From positions 62,001 to 126,000 of the forward strand of contig NZ_QETH01000001.1 in NCBI RefSeq assembly GCF_003105115.1: a stretch of 64,000 bases of DNA. The letters run 5' to 3'. Below the pieces are notes generated by a model. It searched no databases and was not told where the DNA came from. It was given only the letters and a program-made list of their open reading frames with translations. The position numbers were made by a program, and so were the translations under genes. This DNA is from Flavobacterium sp. HTF (lineage in GTDB: Bacteria > Bacteroidota > Bacteroidia > Flavobacteriales > Flavobacteriaceae). This document shows, piece by piece, positions 31,144 to 41,268 of this stretch (position 1 is its first letter; every line of letters begins with the position of its first letter).

Positions 31144-32208
31144 TTATCTTTTATAATTTGGTTTGCTGAGTAAAACAGGGCTCGTATTGGCAAGAACCCA
31201 TTTAGTTGCGAGTTCGCATAAAAAATTAAGTTCATCAGTTTCTCCATCTCCGTTTTTGCGAATATCTTTTATAATTAAATCTGCTTTTGCAAGTTCGTCA
31301 TCAGGAAGTGAATTGTTTGAGGATAAATGGATAAAAAAGGCATCTAACATTTTTTTGAAATCAATATTCCAATTTCCTCCACCGTTTCTATATATTTCAT
31401 CTCTCACTTTTCCTGCAATGCGTATTACTTCGCCTTGTACGGTTTTCGAACTACCTCTTGATGGTATTAAGAGTTCCCATAGTTTTTCGTACTGTTCTTT
31501 CCAGGTTGAACCTGTAACAAAAATTGGAGACACACCGTCGTGCAGAATGCGCCTTTTTACAGGCGAAACATCATAGATTTCATAAAGTTCGTTTAGTGCA
31601 TTGTCTGTTTCTTCTAAAAAATCTTTATTGAAATTTTCTCTGTGAAATTCAAAATCTTCCCCTCTACGGATGACAGCATCTTTCATGGTTTGACTTATTT
31701 TGCTGTCAGATTTTAAAAGTAGTTTTGATATTTTGACCAAATTTACAAGGTTTGTATTATTTGCCCTAATCAGAGCACGTTCTAATGGAGTTTGTTTGCT
31801 GTTATTCAATGAATTGATGTCTGCTCCATATTCAATCAGTTTTTTAACAGCATCTGCATTAAAGCCACTGCTAGTGGCAAAATGTAAAGGCGTATCTCCA
31901 TAATTGTCTATTGCATGTACATTTGCACCGAGTTCTAATAAAGTTGTTATCTTGCCAGTGTGTATCATTGCATTTTGATGTAATGCAGTACGCTTATAAA
32001 TATCAACCGCTTCTATATCTGCACCGTTTTGTACCAGCCAGCGTACCAGTTCATCAGGAATACTCCAAAAGCTTAATGCTGTTGATTTTCCATAACCACC
32101 CCTTGCTTCCAATTCACAGGTATCAAATACTGCTTTTAAAGCTTCAATATCTTTCTTCTCAATTAATTCGTCAAAATTTTTAGGAAGTGTTTTCTTTTTC
32201 TTTGCCAT
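31144..32208 (-). CDS. Ankyrin repeat protein with C-terminal helical domain
   Basis: 354 residues, no signal peptide. Residues about 10-165 hold four or five ankyrin repeats (LVQNGADIEAVDIYKRTALHQNA; LELGANVHAIDNYGDTPLHFA; IEYGADINSLNNSKQTPLERA). The C-terminal half (about 170-354) is an unrecognised, charged, mainly helical domain. Ankyrin repeats mediate protein binding; the partner is unknown. It is the last of three consecutive ankyrin genes on this strand, 146 bp downstream of the next, with a different domain layout from each. Confidence 0.88.
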   Translation of the reverse strand: MAKKKKTLPKNFDELIEKKDIEALKAVFDTCELEARGGYGKSTALSFWSIPDELVRWLVQNGADIEAVDIYKRTALHQNAMIHTGKITTLLELGANVHAIDNYGDTPLHFATSSGFNADAVKKLIEYGADINSLNNSKQTPLERALIRANNTNLVNLVKISKLLLKSDSKISQTMKDAVIRRGEDFEFHRENFNKDFLEETDNALNELYEIYDVSPVKRRILHDGVSPIFVTGSTWKEQYEKLWELLIPSRGSSKTVQGEVIRIAGKVRDEIYRNGGGNWNIDFKKMLDAFFIHLSSNNSLPDDELAKADLIIKDIRKNGDGETDELNFLCELATKWVLANTSPVLLSKPNYKR

Positions 32209-32354
32209 TCTTTTTCTAAACTATTTACCAGAACATTTGCCTCAAAGTAGGTAATCTGAAATTAATTATAATACAGTAATTTGAAGGTTGTAAGTTGTCC
32301 CAAATACAGGAACTTACATATTATAAACCTAAGGTTCAGATTCCACTTTGTTAT

Positions 32355-33707
32355 TTATCCTTTTAAAACTTTACTTTTTTCATTTTCAAATTCTTCTGCT
32401 GTTAGAATTCCGGCATCCAGAAGTTCTTTTAAATCCAGTAGCGCTTTTTTCTTGGCTTCTATGGAATTTGATGTGTCGGCTTTTGGTGCTTCAGTTTGCG
32501 GAGTTGTATGTATCGGATTAACAATTGTTCCGGATGGTGCATATTTCAGGATTAATTCTGTAATTTCATTAAAGCCTTTTACATTCGAATAATCAATCGC
32601 TTTTTGTTCTTTTACGTTTACGATTGCGGCATCGGCTTTATTGTCCAATAAATATTTAACAACATCTTTCTTTCCGTTGGCTGCGCTGTAATGCAAAGGC
32701 GTATTTCCTGATTCGTCCTGAATGTTGATATTGGCTCCGGCTTCGATTAACAATTTTACCATGCTTAAATTACCTTTTTTGGTAGCCACATGTAAAAGAC
32801 TTTCACCACCATAAGTATAATTGCTGTTAAGTGTAAAAGTAGATTCGTTAGCAATATTAGTAGCGCTTACAATCCAATCCAGATAATCATTCATTGATGA
32901 AGTATCGCCTGCGACAGGTTTGCTATAGTTTACATCTACTCCGTTTTCTAAAAACAATGCCACAATTTCTTTTTGATTGTTGGAGCAGGCGTACCAAATT
33001 GGAGAATATCCATTATTGTTGGAAGTAAATACATCGGCTCCTCTTTCTATTAAAAGTTTTGCCAGCATTCGGTTGGTTTCGTAACAGGCAATCAAAAGAG
33101 CATTTTCGCCAGAATGATTTACATGGTTAATGTCTGCGCTATTATCGAGAAGCAAAGTAACCATCGGAATCGATTTTGTGTAACAGGCATAAAGTAGAGG
33201 TGTATTTCCTTGTTTATCCGTCACATTAATATCGGCTCCTTTGTCTAAAAGCAATTGAATAATTTCTCTGTTCAGTTTTGCTGAAGCTAATAACAAAGGT
33301 GTTTCGCCATTGTTATTCAGAAGATTAACATCAATTCCTGCTTCAAGCAACTTTGTTGCAATTTCAATTTGAGCAGTTTGGACGACTAAATGCAAAAGAC
33401 TATTTCCATACTTATCGTTTTTGGTGATTTCTGCACCATTTTCTAAAAGATATAAAGCAGTTTGCTTTTGTTTTTGTAAACAGGCAAAGTACAAAGGTGT
33501 TTCTCCCTGATGATCTTCATAGTTGAGATCGGCACCATCCTCGGATAAAATTTTTACAATATCCAGATATCCCCTGTGAGCGGCATAATGAAGGGCAGTT
33601 CTTCCTTTTTCATCCGTATATTTTACATCTACTTCTTTATTTTGAAGAAGTAATTCGGCTATTTTTCTGTTGCCGTTTTCGCAGGCAATTATAAATGACA
33701 TTGACAT
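32355..33707 (-). CDS. Ankyrin repeat protein with C-terminal SHOCT domain
   Basis: 450 residues. About nine or ten ankyrin repeats fill residues 1-385, including a run of canonical units (DEKGRTALHYAAHRGYLDIV; DHQGETPLYFACLQKQKQTA; DESGNTPLHYSAANGKKDVV). A linker leads to a SHOCT-type segment at the end (LLDLKELLDAGILTAEEFEN), a short domain often found at the ends of bacterial proteins. It starts 22 bp after the upstream ankyrin gene stops, so the two are likely co-transcribed. No signal peptide is seen, so it is cytoplasmic. Confidence 0.92.
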   Translation of the reverse strand: MSMSFIIACENGNRKIAELLLQNKEVDVKYTDEKGRTALHYAAHRGYLDIVKILSEDGADLNYEDHQGETPLYFACLQKQKQTALYLLENGAEITKNDKYGNSLLHLVVQTAQIEIATKLLEAGIDVNLLNNNGETPLLLASAKLNREIIQLLLDKGADINVTDKQGNTPLLYACYTKSIPMVTLLLDNSADINHVNHSGENALLIACYETNRMLAKLLIERGADVFTSNNNGYSPIWYACSNNQKEIVALFLENGVDVNYSKPVAGDTSSMNDYLDWIVSATNIANESTFTLNSNYTYGGESLLHVATKKGNLSMVKLLIEAGANINIQDESGNTPLHYSAANGKKDVVKYLLDNKADAAIVNVKEQKAIDYSNVKGFNEITELILKYAPSGTIVNPIHTTPQTEAPKADTSNSIEAKKKALLDLKELLDAGILTAEEFENEKSKVLKG

Positions 33708-33729
33708 AGAATCTAGATTTTATATAAGT

Positions 33730-34911
33730 TTAGGCTTTCATTAAAAGTTCAACAGTCTTAATTTTCAAATTGTCTGCAGAAGCAAGTGTGAGAGCAGTTT
33801 CATCTTTATCGTTGGTAATATTTTTATCAGCACCATTTTCAAGAAGTAATTTTACTTTTCTGTAAATTTCTTTTGCCGCTTCAGCATCATAATTTACATT
33901 GTAAGCACAGACTTTATGTAATATCGTATTTCCCTGGTTGTCCTGTTCGTTAACATCAATTGATCCGATGTCTAATACCGATTTTAGAATACTCGATTTT
34001 TTCTCAGCAATGTAATCTAAACCCGATTTTGGATTTCCATAATATTGAGCACAGTGATTTAAGTCAGCGCCATCTGATAATAATCTTTGAAGTGAATTCA
34101 AATCATTCTCTGAATCAGACATCATTCGGATAAATTCTGTCAGCAGAGTTCTGCCATCTTTATTGATAGTATTGAAATTGGCTAATGACGATTCTGCTAA
34201 AAGCTCATACATCGGAATTGAAAATTGCTCACCAACAGCATAATAAAACGCACTGTTTTCCTGATTGTCTGTTTCGTTAGGATCGGCACCATTTTCTAAC
34301 AGCAATGGGATATATTCTTTTTTGTTTCTTTTAACGGCGTACATTAATGGGGTGGTTCCTACTACATTTTTGTCATTGATGTCAACACTGTTTTCGAGTA
34401 GTATTTTAATATATTCCTGTCCTTTTTCGGCATTTAGGGAATAGTTATTTACAATTTTATGAATCAGGTTTTCCTGTGCGTTGTTTTTATATTGAGCGTT
34501 ACAGCCGAAATCTTCAATTAAACTTTTAATTGCTTCCGGAACAGCTTCTTTTTCGATAAAATAACCCAATAAAGTCTGATCGCTGATTTCGTCATTAACA
34601 TTGTCGACTTTTGACATTATTTCCTTAAAAAAAGAAAGAGACTCTTCATCATTTTTTATATTTCTGGAAAGAGAGCTGAATATGGATTTATCAAAGTTGT
34701 CCAGTTCGTAAATATCGGTTTCTATAAAACCCGCCTTTATTAAAGCTTCTATGAGGTCATTCGCTTTTGAATCTATGATTTTTGCTGTTATTTGCGAAAA
34801 GTTATTTTTAAGATATTGCTCAGAAAAAGGTTCTCCGTTTTTGATTGCTTCTCTTGCAGCGTCAAGATTTCCCTGAAAAATGTACTGTTCAATAATGTTT
34901 TGTGTGTGCAT
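33730..34911 (-). CDS. Ankyrin repeat protein
   Basis: 394 residues from ATG 34911 (MHTQNIIEQYIFQGNLDAA), which begins a typical repeat-protein cap; the 31-residue upstream extension is unlike coding sequence. Repeats are more degenerate than in the neighbour; the clear ones are GTTPLMYAVKRNKKEYIPLL, NENGADPNE-like LENGADPNETDNQENSAFYYA, and GNTILHKVCAYN...LLENGADKN near the end. First gene of the three-gene ankyrin run, 22 bp from the second. Function unknown. Confidence 0.85.
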   Translation of the reverse strand: MHTQNIIEQYIFQGNLDAAREAIKNGEPFSEQYLKNNFSQITAKIIDSKANDLIEALIKAGFIETDIYELDNFDKSIFSSLSRNIKNDEESLSFFKEIMSKVDNVNDEISDQTLLGYFIEKEAVPEAIKSLIEDFGCNAQYKNNAQENLIHKIVNNYSLNAEKGQEYIKILLENSVDINDKNVVGTTPLMYAVKRNKKEYIPLLLENGADPNETDNQENSAFYYAVGEQFSIPMYELLAESSLANFNTINKDGRTLLTEFIRMMSDSENDLNSLQRLLSDGADLNHCAQYYGNPKSGLDYIAEKKSSILKSVLDIGSIDVNEQDNQGNTILHKVCAYNVNYDAEAAKEIYRKVKLLLENGADKNITNDKDETALTLASADNLKIKTVELLMKA

Positions 34912-35282
34912 GTATAAAATATTAAAATGATAGGTATATAATAGATTCTGTGGCTTCAGAATTTTGAATTTTGAAGCCATAAACCGGATTGTAAGATAAA
35001 ACATAAAAACGATAAATATATTTCAGAATTAAAATTAAAAACGTCTGTTTATGTTATAAAATTGACAGAATAGGGTTTTTATCAAATATCTTGCGTCAGT
35101 TTTTGATAAAAAAAGAGTATTAAAGAGGTTTTGATAAGATTAATTAATCTGATAGAAAGCATTTTTTTATTTAACATCCCTTAAGATTTAATACATATAA
35201 AGCCAAATAAAAAAAATACTATCTTTACCGATTAAACGTTTATGAACTTAAGTCGTCTTTTTGCGACACTACATATATAATT
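34912..35282. other. 371-bp divergent spacer between ankyrin genes and ricT
   Basis: AT-rich with no open frame of note. It holds a -7-like element TATCTTTA at 35220-35227 for the ricT side and a small hairpin GTCG/CGAC near 35254. I see no RNA gene. Confidence 0.5.
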
Positions 35283-36617
35283 ATGGCATGTACAAGTTGT
35301 TCAACCTCCGATGGCGGCGCACCAAAGGGTTGTAAAAATAATGGGACTTGCGGCACCGATAGCTGCAACAAATTGACGGTTTTTGACTGGCTTGCCAACA
35401 TGAGTCCGTCAAATGGAGAGGCAATTTTTGATTGTGTTGAGGTTCGTTTTAAAAACGGACGTAAGGAATTTTTTAGAAATTCAGAAAAATTGACTTTAAG
35501 TATTGGTGATATAGTAGCAACTGTTGCTTCACCGGGACATGATATTGGAATTGTTACACTTACAGGCGAATTGGTAAAAATTCAAATGAAGAAAAAAGGA
35601 GTAAATCCTGATAGTAACGAAGTTCCGAAAATCTACAGAAAAGCATCTCAGAAAGATATTGATATCTGGTCAGTAGCACGTGACCGCGAAGAACCTATGA
35701 AGGTTCGCGCCCGTGAATTGGCGATTCAGCATAAACTGGAAATGAAAATTTCGGATATTGAATTCCAGGGAGACGGCTCAAAAGCAACATTTTATTATAC
35801 AGCAAACGACAGAGTCGATTTTAGAATGCTGATTAAAGATTTTGCTAAAGAATTTAGTACCAGAGTAGAAATGAAACAAGTTGGTTTTCGTCAGGAAGCG
35901 GCCCGTCTTGGCGGAATTGGTTCTTGCGGAAGAGAACTTTGCTGTTCTACATGGCTTACAGATTTCAGAAGTGTAAATACTTCAGCAGCCAGATACCAAC
36001 AGCTTTCACTAAACCCTCAGAAATTAGCAGGGCAATGTGGAAAATTAAAGTGTTGTCTTAATTATGAGCTTGATACGTACATGGATGCGTTAAAAGATTT
36101 TCCGGATTATGATACTAAGTTAGTAACTGAAAAAGGAGACGCAATTTGTCAGAAACAAGATATTTTTAAAGGCTTAATGTGGTTTGCCTACACGAATAAT
36201 TTTGCAAACTGGCATGTTTTAAAAATTGATCAGGTTAAAGAAATCATTGCTGAAAACAAACAAAAAAATAAAGTATCTTCTCTTGAAGATTTCGCTATTG
36301 AAGTTACTTCGGAGCCTGAAAAAGATTTCAATAATGCAATGGGTCAGGAAAGTTTAACACGTTTTGATCAGCCAAAAAGAAAGAAAAAACCAAATCGAAA
36401 ACGCAAGCCAAATGCTGAAAATGCAATTGTTGCAAACCCAAATCAGGCAAAACCTCAGGCGAATAACAATAATAAGCCTGCAGGAGCAAATCCAAACAAG
36501 CAGAAAAAGCCGAACAACAAACAAAATCATTCGAACAAACCAAATAATCCGAATGACAACAAACCGGCAGAACCAAGAAAACCTATAATTATTACTAAAA
36601 ATGAGAATAAAAAATAG
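35283..36617 (+). CDS. ricT: RicT/PSP1-domain iron-sulfur protein
   Basis: 444 residues. The PSP1 core (about 95-280) has RAAQ-free but typical FRQEAARLGGIGSCGRELCC and LAGQCGKLKCCLNYE, whose cysteines bind a cluster in the Bacillus RicT (YaaT) protein. The N-terminus adds CTSC and CKNNGTCGTDSC. The last 90 residues are a Lys/Asn/Pro-rich disordered tail. RicT works with RicA and RicF in RNase Y-dependent RNA maturation in Bacillus; no RicA or RicF is nearby, so the role here is open. It overlaps gldH by 17 bp. Confidence 0.9.
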   Translation: MACTSCSTSDGGAPKGCKNNGTCGTDSCNKLTVFDWLANMSPSNGEAIFDCVEVRFKNGRKEFFRNSEKLTLSIGDIVATVASPGHDIGIVTLTGELVKIQMKKKGVNPDSNEVPKIYRKASQKDIDIWSVARDREEPMKVRARELAIQHKLEMKISDIEFQGDGSKATFYYTANDRVDFRMLIKDFAKEFSTRVEMKQVGFRQEAARLGGIGSCGRELCCSTWLTDFRSVNTSAARYQQLSLNPQKLAGQCGKLKCCLNYELDTYMDALKDFPDYDTKLVTEKGDAICQKQDIFKGLMWFAYTNNFANWHVLKIDQVKEIIAENKQKNKVSSLEDFAIEVTSEPEKDFNNAMGQESLTRFDQPKRKKKPNRKRKPNAENAIVANPNQAKPQANNNNKPAGANPNKQKKPNNKQNHSNKPNNPNDNKPAEPRKPIIITKNENKK

Positions 36618-37080
36618 CGGGATTCTTATTTTGGCAGCGATACTTCTTTTTTCATGCGACAAAAAAAGAGTATTTGATCAGTACAAATCTGTTGGAAGTG
36701 CGTGGCATAAAGACAGTATTGTAACATTTGATCTGCCAGTTTTAGATTCTACCAAAAAGTACAATTTATTTGTAAATTTGAGAGACAATAACAATTATCC
36801 GTTTAATAATTTGTTTTTAATTGTAGCTATTGAAACACCAAGCGGATTCACAAAAGTGGATACCCTGGAGTACCAAATGGCAAATCCGGATGGAACGTTA
36901 TTAGGAAACGGGTTTACAGATATAAAAGAAAGTAAACTGTTTTATAAAGAAGGTGTGAAATTTAGAGGAAAATACAAAGTACACATCAAACAGGCAGTTA
37001 GGGAATCAGGAAAAATACCTGGTGTTCAGGCTTTAGAAGGTATTACAGACGTAGGTTTTAGAATAGAACAAAAAGATTAG
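36601..37080 (+). CDS. gldH: Gliding motility lipoprotein GldH
   Basis: 159 residues with a lipobox (ILLFSC, Cys19) and the GldH sequence pattern (AWHKDSIVTFDLPVLD, YNLFVNLRDNNNYPFNNLFL, GKYKVHIKQAVRE). GldH is a cell-envelope lipoprotein required for flavobacterial gliding and for the type IX secretion that supports it; the window also encodes a T9SS cargo protease. The start lies inside the tail of ricT (17-bp overlap), and the PBP1A gene starts 10 bp after its stop. Confidence 0.95.
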   Translation: MRIKNSGILILAAILLFSCDKKRVFDQYKSVGSAWHKDSIVTFDLPVLDSTKKYNLFVNLRDNNNYPFNNLFLIVAIETPSGFTKVDTLEYQMANPDGTLLGNGFTDIKESKLFYKEGVKFRGKYKVHIKQAVRESGKIPGVQALEGITDVGFRIEQKD

Positions 37081-37090
37081 ACGAATATTT

Positions 37091-39397
37091 ATGGCTACTA
37101 AAAAAAACAATCAAACAGCTACTACTAAAGATATTAACTATTATAAAAAGAAATTCTGGAGGGTTTTTGCCTATACTTTATTAGGGATTTTGGCTTTCTT
37201 TTTATTTGCATCATGGGGATTATTCGGATCGATGCCTTCTTTTGAGGATTTAGAAAACCCGGACTCTAACCTGGCTACCGAAATTATTTCCTCTGACGGA
37301 GTTGTAATTGGTAAGTATTTCAAAACAAACAGATCTCAGCTGAAATATTCAGATCTTCCAAAAAGTCTGGTTGAAGCTTTGGTCGCTACCGAAGATGCCC
37401 GTTTCTACGAACATTCAGGAATTGACGGACGTGGAACTTTAAGAGCTGTTTTTACTTTAGGAACAAACGGAGGGGCGAGTACATTAACCCAACAGTTGGC
37501 AAAACAACTATTTCACGGAGAAGGATCTAAATTCCTTCCTTTTAGGATTGTACAAAAAATAAAAGAATGGATTATTGCCATTCGTCTGGAAAGACAATAT
37601 ACCAAAAATGAAATTCTGGCAATGTATTGCAATGTTTATGATTTCGGAAATTATTCGGTTGGAGTAAGTTCAGCTGCACAGACCTATTTTTCTAAAGACC
37701 CGAAAGATTTAACAATGGATGAGTCAGCTATTTTAGTTGGAATGTTCAAAAACTCAGGATTATACAATCCCGTTAGAAATCCACAAGGGGTAAAGAACCG
37801 TCGTAACGTCGTGCTTTCTCAAATGGCAAAAGCAAAAATGATTTCAGAGTCTGAAAAAGAAAGATTGCAAGCCTTGCCAATTGCTTTAAAATTCAAATTG
37901 GAAAGTCACCGCGAAGGAATGGCTACTTATTTCAGAGAGTATCTTCGTGATTATATGAAGAAATGGACAGCTGAAAACAAAAAACCGGATGGTTCAGATT
38001 ATGATGTCTACAAAGATGGTTTGAAAATATATACTACTATCGATTCAAGAATGCAGAAATATGCAGAAGAGGCAGTATCCGAACACATGAAAAACCTGCA
38101 ACAGCAATTTTTTATTGAAATGAAAAACAATAAAAATGCGCCTTTTGTGAACATCACCAAAGCGGAAACAGATCGTATCATGATGCAGGCAATGAAAAAT
38201 TCTGTTCGTTGGGCGACTTTGAAAGATATGGATAAAAGCGAGGATGAAATCATTAAATCTTTTGATGTAAAAGCTAAGATGACAATATTTACCTGGAAAG
38301 GGGAGCGTGATACTATTATGACGCCAATGGATTCTATTCGTTATTACAAACACTTTTTGCAATCCGGCTTAATGGCAATGGAACCGCAAACCGGAAATAT
38401 TAAAGCATGGGTTGGAGGTATTAATTATAAATATTTCCAATACGATCACGTTGGACAGGGAGCAAGACAAGTAGGATCTACTTTTAAACCATTTGTTTAT
38501 GCAACCGCTATTGAACAATTAAATATGTCTCCTTGTGATTCTATCCTTGACGGACCATTTATGATTCACAAAGGGCGACACCACGTAACTGCAGACTGGG
38601 AGCCAAGAAACTCTGACAACAGATACAGAGGAATGGTAACTTTAAAACAAGGTTTGGCAAACTCTATCAATACCGTTTCGGCAAAATTAATTGACAGAAC
38701 AGGTCCGGAAGCAGTTGTTGAATTGACCAGAAAACTGGGAGTTAAGACAGAAATTCCCGTACAGCCTTCTATCGCATTAGGAGCTGTTGATATTACAGTT
38801 GAAGATATGGTGGCTGCATACAGCACATTTGCCAATCAGGGAGTTTACGTAAAACCACAATTTTTAAGCAGAATTGAGAACAAAAGCGGTGAGGTTATCT
38901 ATGAGCCAATCCCGGAATCTCATGATGTATTAAATAAAGATATTGCCTTTGCAGTAATCAAATTACTTCAGGGTGTAACTGAAACCGGATCCGGAGCGCG
39001 TTTACGTACGCAGGGCGGTGGTAGTGGAGATAACCGTTGGACCGGATATCCGTATATGTTCAAAAATCCAATTGCGGGTAAAACCGGAACAACACAAAAT
39101 CAATCAGACGGTTGGTTTATGGGAATGGTTCCAAACTTAGTAACAGGTGTTTGGGTAGGTTGTGAAGACCGTTCAGCACGTTTTAAAAGTTTGACTTACG
39201 GACAAGGTGCAACAGCAGCATTACCAGTTTGGGCCTATTTTATGAAATTGTGTTACGCCGATAAAGATCTTCAGGTTTCTAAAGCTGAGTTTGAGCGTCC
39301 GGCTAATCTTTCTATCAAAGTAGATTGTTACCAAAGACCGGCAGTGGTAAAAGATACAACTCAAACAGAACAGAATACAGACGAATTCGAATTATAA
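37091..39397 (+). CDS. Penicillin-binding protein 1A (bifunctional transglycosylase/transpeptidase)
   Basis: 768 residues. One N-terminal membrane anchor (about 24-46). GT51 domain with ATEDARFYEHSGID and GGASTLTQQLAKQLFHGEG. Transpeptidase domain with SxxK in VGSTFKPFVYA, SxN in ANSINTVSAKL and KTGT in AGKTGTTQNQ. It polymerises and cross-links peptidoglycan. All catalytic residues are present. Third gene of the ricT-gldH-PBP operon, ended by a terminator. Confidence 0.97.
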   Translation: MATKKNNQTATTKDINYYKKKFWRVFAYTLLGILAFFLFASWGLFGSMPSFEDLENPDSNLATEIISSDGVVIGKYFKTNRSQLKYSDLPKSLVEALVATEDARFYEHSGIDGRGTLRAVFTLGTNGGASTLTQQLAKQLFHGEGSKFLPFRIVQKIKEWIIAIRLERQYTKNEILAMYCNVYDFGNYSVGVSSAAQTYFSKDPKDLTMDESAILVGMFKNSGLYNPVRNPQGVKNRRNVVLSQMAKAKMISESEKERLQALPIALKFKLESHREGMATYFREYLRDYMKKWTAENKKPDGSDYDVYKDGLKIYTTIDSRMQKYAEEAVSEHMKNLQQQFFIEMKNNKNAPFVNITKAETDRIMMQAMKNSVRWATLKDMDKSEDEIIKSFDVKAKMTIFTWKGERDTIMTPMDSIRYYKHFLQSGLMAMEPQTGNIKAWVGGINYKYFQYDHVGQGARQVGSTFKPFVYATAIEQLNMSPCDSILDGPFMIHKGRHHVTADWEPRNSDNRYRGMVTLKQGLANSINTVSAKLIDRTGPEAVVELTRKLGVKTEIPVQPSIALGAVDITVEDMVAAYSTFANQGVYVKPQFLSRIENKSGEVIYEPIPESHDVLNKDIAFAVIKLLQGVTETGSGARLRTQGGGSGDNRWTGYPYMFKNPIAGKTGTTQNQSDGWFMGMVPNLVTGVWVGCEDRSARFKSLTYGQGATAALPVWAYFMKLCYADKDLQVSKAEFERPANLSIKVDCYQRPAVVKDTTQTEQNTDEFEL

Positions 39398-39420
39398 TTT
39401 AAGTTCATTCCTTATATAAA

Positions 39421-39472
39421 ATATCCTTTTGTACTTCTATAAATTAGAAGATTGCAAAAGGATATTTTTTTT
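39421..39472 (+). terminator. Intrinsic terminator after the PBP1A gene
   Basis: 11-bp stem ATATCCTTTTG / CAAAAGGATAT with a second inner stem CTTCT / AGAAG, followed by TTTTTTTT. Confidence 0.88.
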
Positions 39473-39566
39473 ACAGTCAATAGATTTTATTTTTTACGAA
39501 ATCGTTATAATTAAATCTAAAAATCTTATTTTTATCAAAATTATACGGTAATAAAGACAGTTTGTT

Positions 39567-40268
39567 ATGATAACAAAAAAAGTAAACAATGTTCAGGATG
39601 CTATAAAAGGAATCGAAAGCAGTATGACAATTATGTTCGGTGGTTTTGGATTATGCGGAATTCCTGAAAATACAATCGCTGCCCTGGTCAATACAACCAT
39701 TTCGGATTTAACCTGTATTTCCAATAATGCCGGAGTTGACGATTTTGGACTTGGATTGCTTTTGCAGAAAAAGCAAATCAAAAAAATGATTTCATCCTAT
39801 GTGGGAGAAAATGCAGAATTTGAGCGTCAGATGCTTTCGGGTGAATTAGAAGTTGAGCTTATTCCGCAAGGAACCCTGGCGGAACGTTCAAGAGCTGCTC
39901 AGGCTGGAATTCCAGCATTTTTTACTCCTGCGGGTTACGGAACAGAAGTGGCCGAAGGGAAAGAAGTACGGGAATTCAATGGTAAAATGCACATCATGGA
40001 AAAAGCTTTTGAAGCTGATTTTTCTATTGTGAAAGCATGGAAAGGCGACGAAGCCGGAAATTTGATTTTCAAAGGAACTGCCAGAAACTTTAACGCCTGT
40101 ATGGCGGGTGCAGGAAAAATTACAATCGCTGAGGTCGAAGAATTAGTTCCGGCTGGCACTTTAGATCCAAATCAGATTCATATTCCGGGAATTATGGTAC
40201 AGCGTATCTTTCAGGGAGAAAAATTTGAAAAGAGAATTGAACAGCGTACGGTAAGACAGAGAGTTTAA
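39567..40268 (+). CDS. scoA: 3-oxoacid CoA-transferase, subunit A
   Basis: 233 residues, CoA-binding subunit with [16 protein letters not shown] near the N-terminus and [20 protein letters not shown]. Transfers CoA from succinyl-CoA to acetoacetate (or a related 3-oxoacid) in ketone-body or branched-chain catabolism. Subunit B, which carries the catalytic Glu, is 1,084 bp downstream instead of directly adjacent, because a beta-lactamase gene lies between. Confidence 0.95.
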   Translation: MITKKVNNVQDAIKGIESSMTIMFGGFGLCGIPENTIAALVNTTISDLTCISNNAGVDDFGLGLLLQKKQIKKMISSYVGENAEFERQMLSGELEVELIPQGTLAERSRAAQAGIPAFFTPAGYGTEVAEGKEVREFNGKMHIMEKAFEADFSIVKAWKGDEAGNLIFKGTARNFNACMAGAGKITIAEVEELVPAGTLDPNQIHIPGIMVQRIFQGEKFEKRIEQRTVRQRV

Positions 40269-40371
40269 TTAGATAATGAGATAATTAGTCAATTTGATAA
40301 TGAATTAGATTACGCAAAGAAAATTATCTAATTGACTAATTGGCACATTAAAAAATGAACACATTAAAAAT
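40264..40371. repeat. AT-rich palindromic spacer, left of the beta-lactamase
   Basis: Contains TAATTAGATAATGAGATAAT and, inverted, AATTATCTAATTGACTAATT, and ends ACACATTAAAAATATG. The spacer on the other side of the beta-lactamase (41260-41355) has the same order of elements and a nearly identical end, so the gene is bracketed by two related sequences. Confidence 0.7.
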
Positions 40372-41268
40372 ATGACCAAATTTTCGACACTTCTGATTTC
40401 CTTTTTGACTTTTCAAGCTTTTTCGCAAACACCGTCTGATCTTCGAAAAGAGTTAAATCAGATTATTGCAACTAAGAATGCGACAGTTGGGATTTCCATT
40501 AAAAGTATTGAAGACAAAGATACTTTAAGCATTAATGGAAATTTGAAAGCGCCTTTAATGAGTGTTTTTAAATTCCATATTGCTTTAACTGTTTTAAATA
40601 AAGTTGACGAAGGAAAGCTTTCACTAGATCAAAAAATCTTTATTAAGAAGAAAGATTTACATGAAAATACCTGGAGTCCGATGAGGGATGATTATCCTGA
40701 AGGGAATATAGATTTGACATTGGATAAATTATTGAGATATACAGTTTCCCATAGCGACAATAATGGGTGTGATGTATTGATTAAATTAGTTGGAGGAACA
40801 AAAGAGATTCAGAAATTTATAACCAAACAAGGAATTAAGGATTTTGTGATTAAGGTTAACGAACAGCAAATGGAAACATGGAAAAACCTTTATATAAATA
40901 CTTCAACTCCATTAGCGACAACGGAATTGCTTGAGAAATTCTATAAAGGAGAAATTCTGAAAGAATCATCAACAAAATACTTGTATCAAATAATGACAGA
41001 AACATCAAGAGGTTTAACCTGGATGAAAGCAGGACTTCCTGAAGGTACGGAATTGGCACATCGAACAGGAATTTCAGGCACAAATGACAATAATTTGCGT
41101 GTTGCGATGAACGATGTTGGAATAGTAAAACTTCCAAATGGAAAACATTTTATACTTTCAGTTTATTTAAAAGAAATTACTGAAACCAAAGAAGACACTG
41201 AAAAAATAATTGCAGATATAACAAAAGTAACCTGGGATTATTTTACAAAAAAAGAATTAGATAATTAG
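40372..41268 (+). CDS. Class A beta-lactamase (subclass A2-like)
   Basis: 298 residues with signal peptide (MTKFSTLLISFLTFQAFSQ), periplasmic. Nucleophile Ser64 in S-V-F-K; S128-D-N130; omega-loop Glu164 in VNEQQM, the PER/CfxA-like context; and the third motif reads RTG (231-233, AHRTGISGT) instead of the usual KTG. All catalytic residues are present, so hydrolysis of penicillins or cephalosporins is likely; the spectrum cannot be predicted. Its place between scoA and scoB is unusual, and its codon and base composition look like the neighbours. Confidence 0.93.
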   Translation: MTKFSTLLISFLTFQAFSQTPSDLRKELNQIIATKNATVGISIKSIEDKDTLSINGNLKAPLMSVFKFHIALTVLNKVDEGKLSLDQKIFIKKKDLHENTWSPMRDDYPEGNIDLTLDKLLRYTVSHSDNNGCDVLIKLVGGTKEIQKFITKQGIKDFVIKVNEQQMETWKNLYINTSTPLATTELLEKFYKGEILKESSTKYLYQIMTETSRGLTWMKAGLPEGTELAHRTGISGTNDNNLRVAMNDVGIVKLPNGKHFILSVYLKEITETKEDTEKIIADITKVTWDYFTKKELDN

